Below are positions 18,553 through 28,353 of a stretch of DNA of 64,000 nucleotides, one piece after another (position 1 is the stretch's first letter; each line of letters starts with the position of its first letter). The position numbers were made by a program, and so were the translations under genes. Origin of the DNA: Pseudomonas taiwanensis (GTDB lineage: Bacteria > Pseudomonadota > Gammaproteobacteria > Pseudomonadales > Pseudomonadaceae); contig NZ_QJRF01000060.1 of assembly GCF_013393345.1 (NCBI RefSeq), positions 1 through 64,000 on the forward strand, read 5' to 3'. A model generated the notes under the pieces. The model saw nothing but the letters and a program-made list of their open reading frames with translations, was not told the origin of the DNA and did not search any database.

Positions 18553-18777
18553 ATGAGCAACCTCACCGTTAAATACGCACGCAACGGCGCCCTCGCCAGC
18601 CTCGGCCTGTATTTCATCGTGGTGATGGTGGTTCTCGCTGTCAGCTTCGGTTACGAGCGCGGCCGCATCGGGGTGAGCCCCACGGACGCCTCGATGAGCT
18701 TCTACCAGCAACTCAGCCAGAGCATTCCCGTGCTGCTGGCGAGCCAGAAGAAGCCCAGTGGCAAGACCCAAGGCTGA
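18553..18777 (+). CDS. Small single-pass membrane protein
   Basis: A 74-residue protein with one transmembrane helix (GALASLGLYFIVVMVVLAVSF) followed by a polar tail ending in KKPSGKTQG. The start MSNLTVKYARN is preceded by GGAGTCC. It is followed after 22 bp by a small lipoprotein gene, so the two are probably co-transcribed. The function is unknown. Confidence 0.72.
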   Translation: MSNLTVKYARNGALASLGLYFIVVMVVLAVSFGYERGRIGVSPTDASMSFYQQLSQSIPVLLASQKKPSGKTQG

Positions 18778-18799
18778 CACACGGAACAGGCCGACGACG

Positions 18800-19060
18800 A
18801 TGAAGCAGCACAAGAACCGACTCTATTTCCTTGCCGCCCTGGCGTTCATGACCAATGGCTTTTCGCTGATCGGCTGCGCTCACGGCTCGGTGGGTGCAGT
18901 CGCCAAGAACATCGAGGCCAACCACAACATCGCCCGCGCCATTGCCAACGAACGCGCCCTGGGGGTGCAGTCCGGCAACCCGCCGACCGAGCGCGAATGG
19001 CAGTTGCCGGCCGCCTTCGACGTGAACTCGCTAAAGTGCTACAGCAGCCTTCTGGCGTGA
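18800..19060 (+). CDS. Small putative lipoprotein
   Basis: An 86-residue protein with a basic N-terminus, a hydrophobic segment and a plausible lipobox LIGC at residues about 22-25. The mature part (AHGSVGAVAKNIEANHNIARAI...) is short and helical. It is probably anchored to the outer membrane and co-transcribed with the preceding membrane protein. No family was recognised. Confidence 0.7.
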   Translation: MKQHKNRLYFLAALAFMTNGFSLIGCAHGSVGAVAKNIEANHNIARAIANERALGVQSGNPPTEREWQLPAAFDVNSLKCYSSLLA

Positions 19061-19128
19061 ATGTCGGCTGAACCCGGCCAGTTCAGTTAGACTGCCGCCC
19101 CCGTTTTTTCACTCAAGGGTGCGCCACA

Positions 19129-19500
19129 GTGTTCATCAAGGCATTACGAGTCGGCCTGGGCCAACTGATCATCTTCCTCGACCTCATCACCCGTCCGCGC
19201 AAGCAGCGCCGCAGTCCGGAAGCTCAGACCCGGGTCGCGGAAGAGGCCTCCAGCCTCGCGCTGTACCAGTTCAACGCGTGCCCTTTCTGCGTAAAGACCC
19301 GTCGCGCCATGCACCGGCTGAACGTGCCGATTGCCCTGCGTGACGCGAAGAACGACGAAACCCATCGCGCGGCCCTGCTGGCCGGCGGCGGCAAGATCAA
19401 GGTGCCGTGCCTGCGCATCGAAGAGAACGGCGAAAGCCGCTGGATGTACGAGTCCAACGACATCATCCGCTATCTCGACAGCCGTTTCGCCAACGTGTGA
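19129..19500 (+). CDS. Membrane-tethered glutaredoxin-like protein
   Basis: A 123-residue thioredoxin-fold protein. Residues 8-20 are hydrophobic (VGLGQLIIFLDLI) and may anchor it to the inner membrane. Residues 45-123 are a glutaredoxin/GST-N domain with active site CPFC (C51, C54), the cis-Pro loop KVPCLRI and C-terminal YESNDIIRYLDSRF. It probably reduces protein disulfides or glutathione-mixed disulfides. The start is a GTG with AAGGGT upstream at good spacing. Confidence 0.9.
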   Translation: MFIKALRVGLGQLIIFLDLITRPRKQRRSPEAQTRVAEEASSLALYQFNACPFCVKTRRAMHRLNVPIALRDAKNDETHRAALLAGGGKIKVPCLRIEENGESRWMYESNDIIRYLDSRFANV

Positions 19501-19539
19501 TTTCCGCGTTTCCCCGGTCTGGCACGGCCCGCTTCACTG

Positions 19540-19839
19540 CTATGGGGTCTGGCCTGGCTGGGGACGATTCGGGTCGCCCGACGTCCCCGGATAGGTCGTC
19601 CGTTTCCGATCCGGATTTCGGCGGATGATGGGCCGATTGTCCGGCGGGCTCGAAGGTTTCACCGACGGCGACGGCACGCCGGAATTGTTCAGCGCCGGCT
19701 GAGCGCCCTTGCGCTCCGCCTCCATGTTCCGGCCGATCTGCTCACGCTCCTGCTCCATCGTCAGATCTTCGTCATCGGCCGATACCCAACCTGGCGACAA
19801 CACCGCCAGCATCAGCCAGGCAAACATTGCACGGGCCAT
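19540..19839 (-). CDS. Small secreted hydrophilic protein
   Basis: A 99-residue protein with a signal peptide (MARAMFAWLMLAVLSPGWVSA) and a charged, Pro-rich, probably disordered mature part (EQEREQIGRNMEAERKGAQ then PSSPPDNRP). GGAGGTTCC precedes the ATG. No domain was recognised. It is convergent with the glutaredoxin gene. Confidence 0.6.
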   Translation of the reverse strand: MARAMFAWLMLAVLSPGWVSADDEDLTMEQEREQIGRNMEAERKGAQPALNNSGVPSPSVKPSSPPDNRPIIRRNPDRKRTTYPGTSGDPNRPQPGQTP

Positions 19840-19947
19840 TGGAACCTCCGCTAAGCCGAGGACCTGTCGACGGTCGACTGCCGGAGCAAGGCTGGCGTTC
19901 CGCCTCAGGGGCGAACGGCAGAGGACAACCCATTCATCGACGCGGGC

Positions 19948-19979
19948 GAAAAAAGAAACCGGCCATCAAGGCCGGTTCC
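19948..19979 (-). terminator. Terminator of the beta-oxidation operon
   Basis: On the minus strand GGAACCGGCC-TTGAT-GGCCGGTTTC is followed by TTTTTTCG, just after the stop of the multifunctional enzyme. Confidence 0.88.
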
Positions 19980-19997
19980 TGATCCACACCGAGAGTC

Positions 19998-22142
19998 TCA
20001 GAACAGCTCCCCGCTGGCCGCCTTGTCCAGCAACAGCGTCGGCGGCTCGAAGCGCTCGCCGTACTGTTCGGCCAGGTAGCGGGCGCGGGCGACGAAGTCG
20101 CGCAAGCCGTACTGGTTGATGAACTGCAGCACGCCGCCGGTCCAGGCAGCGAAGCCGATGCCGAAGATGGAGCCGATGTTGGCATCCGCCGTCGACAGCA
20201 GTACGCCCTCCTCCACGCAGCGCACGGTCTCGATGGCCTGGATGAACAGGATGCGGTCGCGCACATCCTCCTGCGGAATCTGCTTGTCGGCCTTCTCGAA
20301 GCGCGCCTTCAGCTCCGGCCAGAGCTGTTTCCTACCCCCGGCCGGGTAATCGTAGAAACCGCCACCGGCGGCTTTACCAGGACGCTTGTACTCGTTGACC
20401 ATCAGGTCGATCACGGCGAAGGCCGGATGCTTCGGCAGCCCCTTGCCCTCCGCCTTGAGGTCTTCAGCGGTCTGGTTGCGGATGTGGGTCATCAGGCTCA
20501 TGGAGACTTCATCGGAAATCGCCAGGGGGCCGACCGGCATACCGGTCTTGCGCGTCTCGTTCTCGATCATCGCGGCGGAAACGCCTTCGCCCAGCATGGC
20601 GATCCCTTCATTGGTGAAGGTGCCGAACACGCGGGAGGTAAAGAAGCCGCGGCTATCGTTGACCACGATCGGCGTCTTCCTGATCTGCAGCACATAGTCG
20701 AAGCCACGGGCCAGGGTTTCGTCCGAGGTCTTCTCACCACGGATGATCTCCACCAGCGGCATGCGATCCACCGGACTGAAGAAGTGCAGGCCGATGAACT
20801 TCTCGGGCTTGGACACCGCCTGGGCCAGGCCGGTGATGGGCAGGGTCGAGGTATTGGAGGCGATCACCGCATCCGGCAGCGCAGCGGCGCTGGCAGCGGC
20901 GCTGACCTTGGCCTTCAGCTCGCGATTCTCGAAGACGGCCTCGATGATCAGGTCGCAACCCTCGAGATCGGAATCGCTGGCGGTGGCCTTGATCCGCGCA
21001 AGGATGGCATCACGCTTCTCGACAGCCATATGGCCGCGGCTGACGAGCTGATCCAGCAGGCCCTGCGTATAGGCCTTGCCCTTTTCCGCAGCCTCCAGCG
21101 ATACGTCCTTCAGCACCACCTCGATACCGGCGATAGCGGAAACGTAGGCAATCCCCGCGCCCATCATGCCTGCACCGAGTACGCCGACTTTCTTCGTCAC
21201 GTAAGGGGCCGGGCCCTTGGGCCGCGAGCTGCCAGCGTTGATCTCGTTCAGCTGGAACCAGAAGGTGCCGATCATGTTCTTCGCCACCTGGCCGGTGGTC
21301 AGCTCGGTGAAATAGCGTGCCTCGATCAGTTGGGCGGTATCGAAGTCGACCTGGGCGCCTTCGACGGCGGCGCACATGATTTTCTCCGGCGCCGGGAAGC
21401 AGCCCTTGGTCTTGTCACGCAGCACGGACGGGGCGATGGCCAGCATCTGCGCCACATTCGGGCTGGACGGCGTGCCGCCGGGAATCTTGTAGCCGGCGGT
21501 ATCCCAGGGTTGCGCAGCCTTGGGGTTGGCGACGATCCAGGCGCGGGCCTTGGCCAGCATGTCCTCCGGGGTCTGCGCAACGTCGTGGATCAGGCCGGCC
21601 TTGAGCGCCTGCTCTGGACGCACCTTGCGCCCTTCGGCGAGGTACGGCAGCGCCTTCTCGATACCCAGCAGGCGCACCATGCGCACGACGCCGCCGCCGC
21701 CCGGCAACAGGCCGAGGGTCACTTCCGGCAGGCCGAGCTGCACGCCGTTGTCATTCAGGGCGATGCGGTGATGGCAGGCCAGGCAGATTTCCCAGCCGCC
21801 GCCCAGCGCGGCGCCGTTGATGGCAGCCACCACCGGCTTGCCGAGGGTTTCCAGGCGGCGCAGCTGGCCTTTGAGGCCCAGTACCATCTGGTAGAAGGCA
21901 TTGGCGTCGGCCTTGGTGACCTTGATCAGTTCGTTGAGGTCGCCGCCGGCGAAGAAGGTCTTCTTGGCCGAGGTGATGATCACCCCGGCAATGCTGTCCT
22001 TCTCTGCCTCCAGGCGCTCGACGGCCTTGGCCATGGCCTCGCGGTACACCGCGTTCATGGTGTTGGCGCTCTGGCCGGGCATGTCCATGGTCAGGACGAC
22101 GATATTGTCCTGGCCTTTTTCGTAACGGATGGCGTCTGTCAT
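19998..22142 (-). CDS. 3-hydroxyacyl-CoA dehydrogenase/enoyl-CoA hydratase (FadB/FadJ-like)
   Basis: A 714-residue multifunctional fatty acid oxidation enzyme. Residues about 1-190 are a crotonase domain (FFAGGDLNELI, NGAALGGGWEICLACH, LPEVTLGLLPGGGG). Residues about 315-500 are an NAD-binding domain starting VGVLGAGMMGAGIAY. Residues about 500-710 are the 3-hydroxyacyl-CoA dehydrogenase C-terminal domain. It hydrates 2-enoyl-CoA and oxidises the L-3-hydroxyacyl-CoA. It forms an operon with the thiolase upstream (92-bp gap containing a decayed REP). The length equals the FadB-like proteins of the PA1737 type. Which chain lengths it uses is not visible. Confidence 0.95.
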   Translation of the reverse strand: MTDAIRYEKGQDNIVVLTMDMPGQSANTMNAVYREAMAKAVERLEAEKDSIAGVIITSAKKTFFAGGDLNELIKVTKADANAFYQMVLGLKGQLRRLETLGKPVVAAINGAALGGGWEICLACHHRIALNDNGVQLGLPEVTLGLLPGGGGVVRMVRLLGIEKALPYLAEGRKVRPEQALKAGLIHDVAQTPEDMLAKARAWIVANPKAAQPWDTAGYKIPGGTPSSPNVAQMLAIAPSVLRDKTKGCFPAPEKIMCAAVEGAQVDFDTAQLIEARYFTELTTGQVAKNMIGTFWFQLNEINAGSSRPKGPAPYVTKKVGVLGAGMMGAGIAYVSAIAGIEVVLKDVSLEAAEKGKAYTQGLLDQLVSRGHMAVEKRDAILARIKATASDSDLEGCDLIIEAVFENRELKAKVSAAASAAALPDAVIASNTSTLPITGLAQAVSKPEKFIGLHFFSPVDRMPLVEIIRGEKTSDETLARGFDYVLQIRKTPIVVNDSRGFFTSRVFGTFTNEGIAMLGEGVSAAMIENETRKTGMPVGPLAISDEVSMSLMTHIRNQTAEDLKAEGKGLPKHPAFAVIDLMVNEYKRPGKAAGGGFYDYPAGGRKQLWPELKARFEKADKQIPQEDVRDRILFIQAIETVRCVEEGVLLSTADANIGSIFGIGFAAWTGGVLQFINQYGLRDFVARARYLAEQYGERFEPPTLLLDKAASGELF

Positions 22143-22164
22143 TTCTTATGTCCCATTCGTAGCC

Positions 22165-22227
22165 GTAGGAGCGAGCTTGCTCGCGAACACCCTCACCGGG
22201 GCGCCTTTCGCGATCAGAGCCCCCTAC
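22165..22227. repeat. Decayed REP palindrome (family A)
   Basis: The left arm GTAGGAGCGAGCTTGCTCGC is intact; the right arm (CGCGATCAGAGCCCCCTAC) has several changes. It lies between the thiolase and the multifunctional enzyme. Confidence 0.75.
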
Positions 22228-22234
22228 AGACGGA

Positions 22235-23440
<1,206 letters not shown>

Positions 23441-23890
23441 GGCGTCCTCTTGAGGCAGCTAGGCGGCACATCGGGTGCCCGTTGTTCTTGTCTGTCGACC
23501 ACCGGTGCTCCGGCAGGCTATGGCTACCTTATCGCTATAGGCCATGGGCTCAATGACGGAAAAGCTCAGCCCTATTGACCGCTGCGCTCAGACGAACGGT
23601 CGGCTGATGGCCAGTTGCTGGCGAAGGTGAAAGGGATGTGTCTGGCTTCGGGGCTGGTCGATAGCCATCAGCCACCCTCAATAGCCGCGCATTACTAGCA
23701 GCACCGTGGTAGTTACCAACCGGTATAAGCGGAATGTGATGCCGGCCCTAGAGTTTGAAATGCAAGCAGCCGCTGCCGGGTTTTGCCGGAGTGGCGATTC
23801 GTCCAAAAGCCACGGAGGAAGGTGAGGTTCCGGGCCGGCCGTAGGGAGCCCAGACCGACGCACCTCCAACAACAAAAAAGGCAGTTGGCC
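23441..23890. other. 450-bp intergenic region
   Basis: Promoter space of the thiolase operon. The minus-strand frames across it (23678-23917, 23713-24180) lack recognisable protein features. GC-rich segments near 23770-23800 could fold, but no known RNA family or operator was recognised. Confidence 0.45.
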
Positions 23891-23986
23891 ATGTTCAAAC
23901 AGCCGAAAATGCGGCAAGCGAGCCTTATCGTCTTTGCCACCACCGTCATTCTCATCCTTCCCAACCTGACCCGGCTGGTCAGCTGA
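23891..23986 (+). CDS. Very small hydrophobic peptide (31 residues)
   Basis: The ORF MFKQPKMRQASLIVFATTVI... begins with a basic segment and then one hydrophobic helix, ending in LPNLTRLVS. It looks like a small single-pass inner-membrane protein. The ribosome site is weak (AAAAGGCAG), and coding status rests on this membrane-like composition alone. Confidence 0.4.
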   Translation: MFKQPKMRQASLIVFATTVILILPNLTRLVS

Positions 23987-24202
23987 TCGTCAATATTCAC
24001 CATCAACTGGTCGTCCTGTGCTGCGTAGCCGCCCCTGCGGTCAACGCAGCGCGGGTAGCCACTCCTTGATCGCCGCCAACTGCTGAAACAGACGTCGGAC
24101 AAGACGCTGTTCATAGTGAAAAACCGCAGTCCCGTTGGCGCGCGCCCCCTCCTATCAATTGTGCTAGGTTCGCTGAACATGCCTTACCCAGGAGCCGCCA
24201 TC

Positions 24203-24559
24203 ATGCGTACCCTGCTTGCTGTTCTCGCGTTAGCCCTGAGCCTGCCGGCCGCCGCCGGAGATACCGACCAGGCCGCCGCCGTCGAAGCCATGCACCAGCC
24301 CAATGCCGTACTGATCGATGTACGAACCCCGGAGGAAGTGGCCGGAGGCGCCATCCCCGGCGCGCACAATATCGGCTATGAGGAAATCGCCCAGAAAATT
24401 GCCCAGGTCGCCCCGGACAAGGACACGCCCATAGTGCTCTACTGCCGCAGCGGCCGCCGATCCGGCATCGCCCAGGACAGCCTGAAGGACCTGGGCTACA
24501 GCCGGGTGATCAATGGTGGCGGCTACCTGGACCTGAAAACCGCCCTGCACAAGGACTGA
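24203..24559 (+). CDS. Periplasmic rhodanese-like sulfurtransferase
   Basis: A 118-residue single-domain rhodanese with a signal peptide (cut near LPAAAG). The active-site loop is CRSGRRSG (Cys81), preceded by the DVRTPEEVAGGAIPGAHN signature. It probably handles sulfane sulfur in the periplasm. AGGAG lies eight bases before the ATG, so upstream in-frame starts are unlikely. The next gene begins 3 bp later, so the two are coupled. Confidence 0.92.
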   Translation: MRTLLAVLALALSLPAAAGDTDQAAAVEAMHQPNAVLIDVRTPEEVAGGAIPGAHNIGYEEIAQKIAQVAPDKDTPIVLYCRSGRRSGIAQDSLKDLGYSRVINGGGYLDLKTALHKD

Positions 24560-24562
24560 TCG

Positions 24563-25360
24563 ATGCGCCCTGCGCTTCTCGCCCTGCTCTTCTGCCTTAC
24601 CCCGCTCCACGCCGCCGAGCTGACCCTGGACCTGCCCGGCGGCACCCGAACCTGGGACACCGCCGCCCTGCTGGCCCATCCCCAGGCGCAGGAAGTGACC
24701 ATTGCGGACGACGTCTCCTACAAGAAGACCATGCGCTATCGCGCCGTGCCGGTCGCGGCATTGCTGGAAGGCATAAAGCCCGACGAGCACCTGCAGGCCG
24801 TGGCGCTGGACGGCTTCGCCGCCGAACTCGCCGCCGCCCCACTCTTGAACAACAAAGGCGCCCGCGCCTGGCTGGCCATCGAAGATCCGGCCAAGCCATG
24901 GCCGCCACTGGCGGCCGGCGAACCCAGCGCCGGGCCCTTCTATCTGGTCTGGACCGACCCCAAGGCGGCCCGCATCAGCCCGGAGCAATGGCCCTTCCAG
25001 GTAGCGCGCATCCGCTATCTGCCTTCCGTGGCCGAACGCTTCCCGGCCCTGCTCCCGGCCGATGACGCCAGCGCCGAGGTGCAGGCCGGTTTCGCCCAGT
25101 TCCAGAAGAACTGCCTGGCGTGCCATCGCCTCAATGGCGCGGGCGATGCGCAGTTCGGGCCGGACCTGAACATTCCCCACAACCCCACCGAATACTTCGC
25201 TGGCGATTTCCTCCCTCATTACATCCGCGATCCGCAGAGCCTGCGTCGCTGGCCTCAGGGCAAGATGCCGGGGTTCTCGAAGGAAGCGATTACGGATGAA
25301 GAGCTGGGGCAGTTGATTGGGTACCTGAAGCACATGGCGGGGAGGAAGGTGGCGCAGTAG
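24563..25360 (+). CDS. Periplasmic cytochrome c fused to an oxidoreductase-like domain
   Basis: A 265-residue exported protein with a signal peptide cut near LHAAE. Residues about 20-160 resemble the small molybdopterin-oxidoreductase-like domain found in YedY/sulfite-oxidase relatives (TWDTAALLAHP..., YRAVPVAALLEG), but no cofactor Cys is apparent there. Residues about 165-265 are a class I cytochrome c: CLACH (C184, C187, H188) and Met235 in KMPGF as heme ligand. With the rhodanese before it, a role in periplasmic sulfur or redox chemistry is plausible, but this is inference. Confidence 0.85.
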   Translation: MRPALLALLFCLTPLHAAELTLDLPGGTRTWDTAALLAHPQAQEVTIADDVSYKKTMRYRAVPVAALLEGIKPDEHLQAVALDGFAAELAAAPLLNNKGARAWLAIEDPAKPWPPLAAGEPSAGPFYLVWTDPKAARISPEQWPFQVARIRYLPSVAERFPALLPADDASAEVQAGFAQFQKNCLACHRLNGAGDAQFGPDLNIPHNPTEYFAGDFLPHYIRDPQSLRRWPQGKMPGFSKEAITDEELGQLIGYLKHMAGRKVAQ

Positions 25361-25772
25361 GTTGGCTCTGGCACAGCCCTGTAGGGGCGAATTCATTCGC
25401 CAAGGAGGCCGAAGGGCTCCCTGCAAACTCCCTGCATCACTCACCCACCCTCACCCCAACCCCGCCCTGCGCCCCGGCCTGTTCGCTTCGCGCTCAGGCG
25501 TTCATCGGCACCGGAAGCAGTGCTTCCGAAAGCGTGCCTCTTCACCCCAGAGGGAAAGGGGGCTGTCCCTGCCACGGATGTACCTTGGTGCCTACCCTGT
25601 GGGGGCGATTTCAATCGCCAAGGAGGCCGAAGGTCTCCCTGACACTCCCTGCATTACGCACCGCCCTCACCCCAACCCTCTCCCAGAGGGAGAGGGGGCT
25701 GGCCGTGCCACGGATGTACCTTGGTGCCTACCCTGTGGGAGCGACTTCAGTCGCGAAAAATAGCGCACCCCC
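25361..25772. repeat. Composite intergenic repeat tract
   Basis: No gene is present. Two imperfect copies of a unit containing CCAAGGAGGCCGAAGG (25400, 25618) and GCCACGGATGTACC (25571, 25707), with palindromes of the GGGGCGAATTCATTCGCC and AGAGGGAGAGGGGG type, lie between the convergent cytochrome and Anbu genes. They derive from dispersed intergenic elements. Confidence 0.75.
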
Positions 25773-26504
25773 TCACACGTTGTACTCCACCGGTGGCGGC
25801 GGCAATTCGCTGATCAGGTCCTGCAACCCTTCCGCCCATTGCCGGCGAATGTCGACGAAGTATTTGTCTTCCTCGGTCACCCGATACCCGGCCGGGAGGA
25901 TCAGGCTGTCGCGGTGGTAGACCAGCAAGTCCAGTGGCATGCCGACGGACAGGTTGCTTCGGATGGTGGAGTCGAACGACACCAGGGCGCAGCGCAGGCC
26001 CTCTTCCAGGCTGGTGTCGAACTCCAGGTTGCGGTCGAGGATTGGTTTGCCGTACTTGCTCTCCCCCAGTTGCAGGAAGGGCGTGTCCGCGGTGGCCTGG
26101 ATGAAGTTACCTTGGGGATAGATGCTGTAGAGCTCCGGTGGGTTGCCGGCGATCTGCCCGCCCACCAGGAAGGAACAGGTCAGGTCGGTATTGCCCGCCA
26201 GAGGCGCGCCATCGCGGGCAATGACTTCGCGAATGGTTTCGGCCACCAGCGCGGTGGCGTCGTAGAGGGAAGGCACCGTATTCAGGTTCGGTCCCGCACC
26301 ACCCAGGCGTTGCTTGAGCAGGTTGACCACCGATTGCGACGTGGCCAGGTTCCCGGCACTTTGCAGGACGATCAGCCGCTCGCCGGTAACGCCGAAGGTG
26401 TAGAGCTTGCGGAAGGTGGCGATGTGATCGATGCCCGCGTTGGTGCGCGAGTCCGATACGAATACCAGGCCGTCGGCCAGGTGCATGGCGACGCAATAGG
26501 TCAT
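25773..26504 (-). CDS. Anbu: proteasome beta-subunit-like peptidase
   Basis: A 243-residue member of the ancestral beta-subunit family of N-terminal-nucleophile hydrolases. Removal of Met1 exposes Thr1 (TYCVAMHLADG). In that numbering Asp17 lies in SDSR and Lys32 in FRKL, matching the catalytic Thr/Asp/Lys of proteasome beta subunits. No propeptide is present. The body has the usual alpha-beta-beta-alpha composition and ends ELPPPPVEYNV. AAGGAG lies before the ATG. It is the last gene of a four-gene set with a transglutaminase, an alpha-E protein and an ATP-grasp enzyme, the known Anbu neighbourhood. The cellular substrate is unknown. Confidence 0.94.
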   Translation of the reverse strand: MTYCVAMHLADGLVFVSDSRTNAGIDHIATFRKLYTFGVTGERLIVLQSAGNLATSQSVVNLLKQRLGGAGPNLNTVPSLYDATALVAETIREVIARDGAPLAGNTDLTCSFLVGGQIAGNPPELYSIYPQGNFIQATADTPFLQLGESKYGKPILDRNLEFDTSLEEGLRCALVSFDSTIRSNLSVGMPLDLLVYHRDSLILPAGYRVTEEDKYFVDIRRQWAEGLQDLISELPPPPVEYNV

Positions 26505-26609
26505 GCCGGTTCTCCTTGTTGAGGCTCTCCGCGTCGGGTGTCCGGCCGCCGGCCCTGGCGGGCTGGCAGTAAGGAGCGGCCGGCGCCGCGGAAAACCGGG
26601 AAACTCGCG

Positions 26610-27404
26610 TTACTGCACCTGTACCAGCAGCGGCGGCGCATCCACCTTGGCGTGCATCTGCTCGCCGCCACCACCGCGACGCATGCCGCGTACCGGACAG
26701 GCATCCAGGTAGTCCAGGCCCACCGCCAGTTTCAGGTGACGCTCGGGACGGGCCAGGTTGTTGGTCACGTCGAAGCTGTACCAGGCATCGCCCAGCCAGG
26801 CTTCGGCCCAGGCGTGGCTGGACAGGTTCTTGTCATTGCCCTGGTACAGGTAGCCGGACACGAACCGCGCCGGGATGCCCAGGCTGCGGGCACAGGCCAG
26901 GAACGCGTGGGTATGGTCCTGGCAGACCCCGGCGCGACCGGCGAAAGCTTCGGCGGCGGTGCTGTCGACGCGGGTCACGCCTTTCTTGAACGGCATCTGC
27001 GCATGCAGCGCTTCCATCAAGTCGATCAGCCCACCACGATCGCGGCGATTCCCGCATTCGAGCGCGGCGAACTCCCGCAGCGCGTCGTCAGCGGTGGTCA
27101 GCCGGGTGAAACGCAGGAAGGGCAAGGCCGACTGCTTGTCGTGTTCGGCCTCGCGCTTCTCATCGATCTCCACCTGGCCACGGGCACTGATGACGATGGA
27201 GTCGTGGGGTTCGTCCAGGGTCAGTACATGAAAGATGTTGCCGAAGGGATCGACCTGCGCGCGCACCGGACGCGGCAGGGTCAATTGCCAGCTGAGCACG
27301 TGCTGGCGTTCGTTCTCCTGGGGTGTCAGGCGCAGGTACTGGATGCTCGCGCGGACCTGGTCGTCGTAGCGGTAGGTGGTGTCGTGGCGGATGGACAGTT
27401 TCAT
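26610..27404 (-). CDS. Transglutaminase-like cysteine protease/ligase
   Basis: A 264-residue two-domain protein. Residues 1-100 are the transglutaminase N-terminal beta domain starting MKLSIRHDTTYRYDD. Residues 150-220 are the papain-like core with Cys161 (AGVCQDHTHAF), His197 (SHAWAEAW) and Asp212 (FDVTNN), all intact. The ATG overlaps the stop of the alpha-E gene by four bases (ATGA coupling). The family is found with Anbu, alpha-E and ATP-grasp proteins. Whether it cleaves or forms amide bonds is not established. Confidence 0.93.
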   Translation of the reverse strand: MKLSIRHDTTYRYDDQVRASIQYLRLTPQENERQHVLSWQLTLPRPVRAQVDPFGNIFHVLTLDEPHDSIVISARGQVEIDEKREAEHDKQSALPFLRFTRLTTADDALREFAALECGNRRDRGGLIDLMEALHAQMPFKKGVTRVDSTAAEAFAGRAGVCQDHTHAFLACARSLGIPARFVSGYLYQGNDKNLSSHAWAEAWLGDAWYSFDVTNNLARPERHLKLAVGLDYLDACPVRGMRRGGGGEQMHAKVDAPPLLVQVQ

Positions 27405-28351
27405 ACAGCCTCCAGATACGAGCTGTGGATGGCCCGGGCCAGTTGGCGGACCAGCAGGATGAAGTCGGTAAGCCACGTGTGCAGGCCCTCGTCGAGGATT
27501 TCGTCGATGGCGGTGTAACGCAGCCGCGCGTCCAGTTCCGCAGCCAGGCGCTGGGCCGGGCGACCGTTGTCTCCTGGCAGGTGGGCAAGGATGTCGTTCA
27601 GCTCTTCCATGCACGCCCGCAGCGAACGGGGTACGTCGGCGCGGAGCAGGAGCAACTCGGAAACCTGGCGGGCATCGGGGGAGCCCCGATACACCTCGGT
27701 GTAGGCCTCGAAGGACGACAGCGCACGGAGCAAGGCGCTCCACTGGTAATAACCACGAGCGGAGCTGTCGCTGACCTCCTCCGATTCTTCGCCGAACATT
27801 TCGTAGCGCGAGTCCAGCAGACGAAGGGTGTTGTCAGCCCGCTCGATGAAGGTGCCCAGGCGTATGAAGCTGTAGGCCTCGCCCCGCATGATGGTGCCGT
27901 AGCTCGCGCCGCGGAACAGGTGCGAGCGCTCCTTCACCCACTCGCAGAAACGGCTGATTCCGTAACGGCCGAGCCCCTCGCTGGAGATGTTCAGCATCTC
28001 CAGCCAGGTGGCGTTGATGTTCTCCCAGATGTCGGCGGTAATCCGCCCGCGCACGGCATGGGCGTTGATCCGCGCGGCACGCAGGCAGCTGAAGATGCTC
28101 GCCTGGTTCTCGGCGTCGAGGGCGAAGAAGTGCAGCATGCGTCCGGCGTTCAACTCACCGTGACGCTCCTGGTACAGCTCCAGGGTGCCGGTGCTTAGCA
28201 GCGACATGGCCAGCTCGTCCAGACCATCGCCACGGCCGTCCTGGGGCATCAGCGACAGCGAATAGCTGACCTCCAGCATGCGCGCCAGGTTCTCCGCGCG
28301 CTCCAGGTAACGCGACATCCAGTAAAGCTCGGAGGCAGTTCTGCTCAGCAT
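27401..28351 (-). CDS. Alpha-E domain protein
   Basis: A 316-residue, almost wholly helical protein of the alpha-E (DUF403) family, with the N-terminal signature MLSRTASELYWMSRYLERAENLARMLE. Members occur next to circularly permuted ATP-grasp proteins and are sometimes fused to them. They are thought to assist the ligase, but no activity is proven. It starts 2 bp after the ATP-grasp gene and overlaps the transglutaminase gene, so translation of the three is tightly coupled. Confidence 0.94.
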   Translation of the reverse strand: MLSRTASELYWMSRYLERAENLARMLEVSYSLSLMPQDGRGDGLDELAMSLLSTGTLELYQERHGELNAGRMLHFFALDAENQASIFSCLRAARINAHAVRGRITADIWENINATWLEMLNISSEGLGRYGISRFCEWVKERSHLFRGASYGTIMRGEAYSFIRLGTFIERADNTLRLLDSRYEMFGEESEEVSDSSARGYYQWSALLRALSSFEAYTEVYRGSPDARQVSELLLLRADVPRSLRACMEELNDILAHLPGDNGRPAQRLAAELDARLRYTAIDEILDEGLHTWLTDFILLVRQLARAIHSSYLEAV

Positions 28352-28353
28352 GA

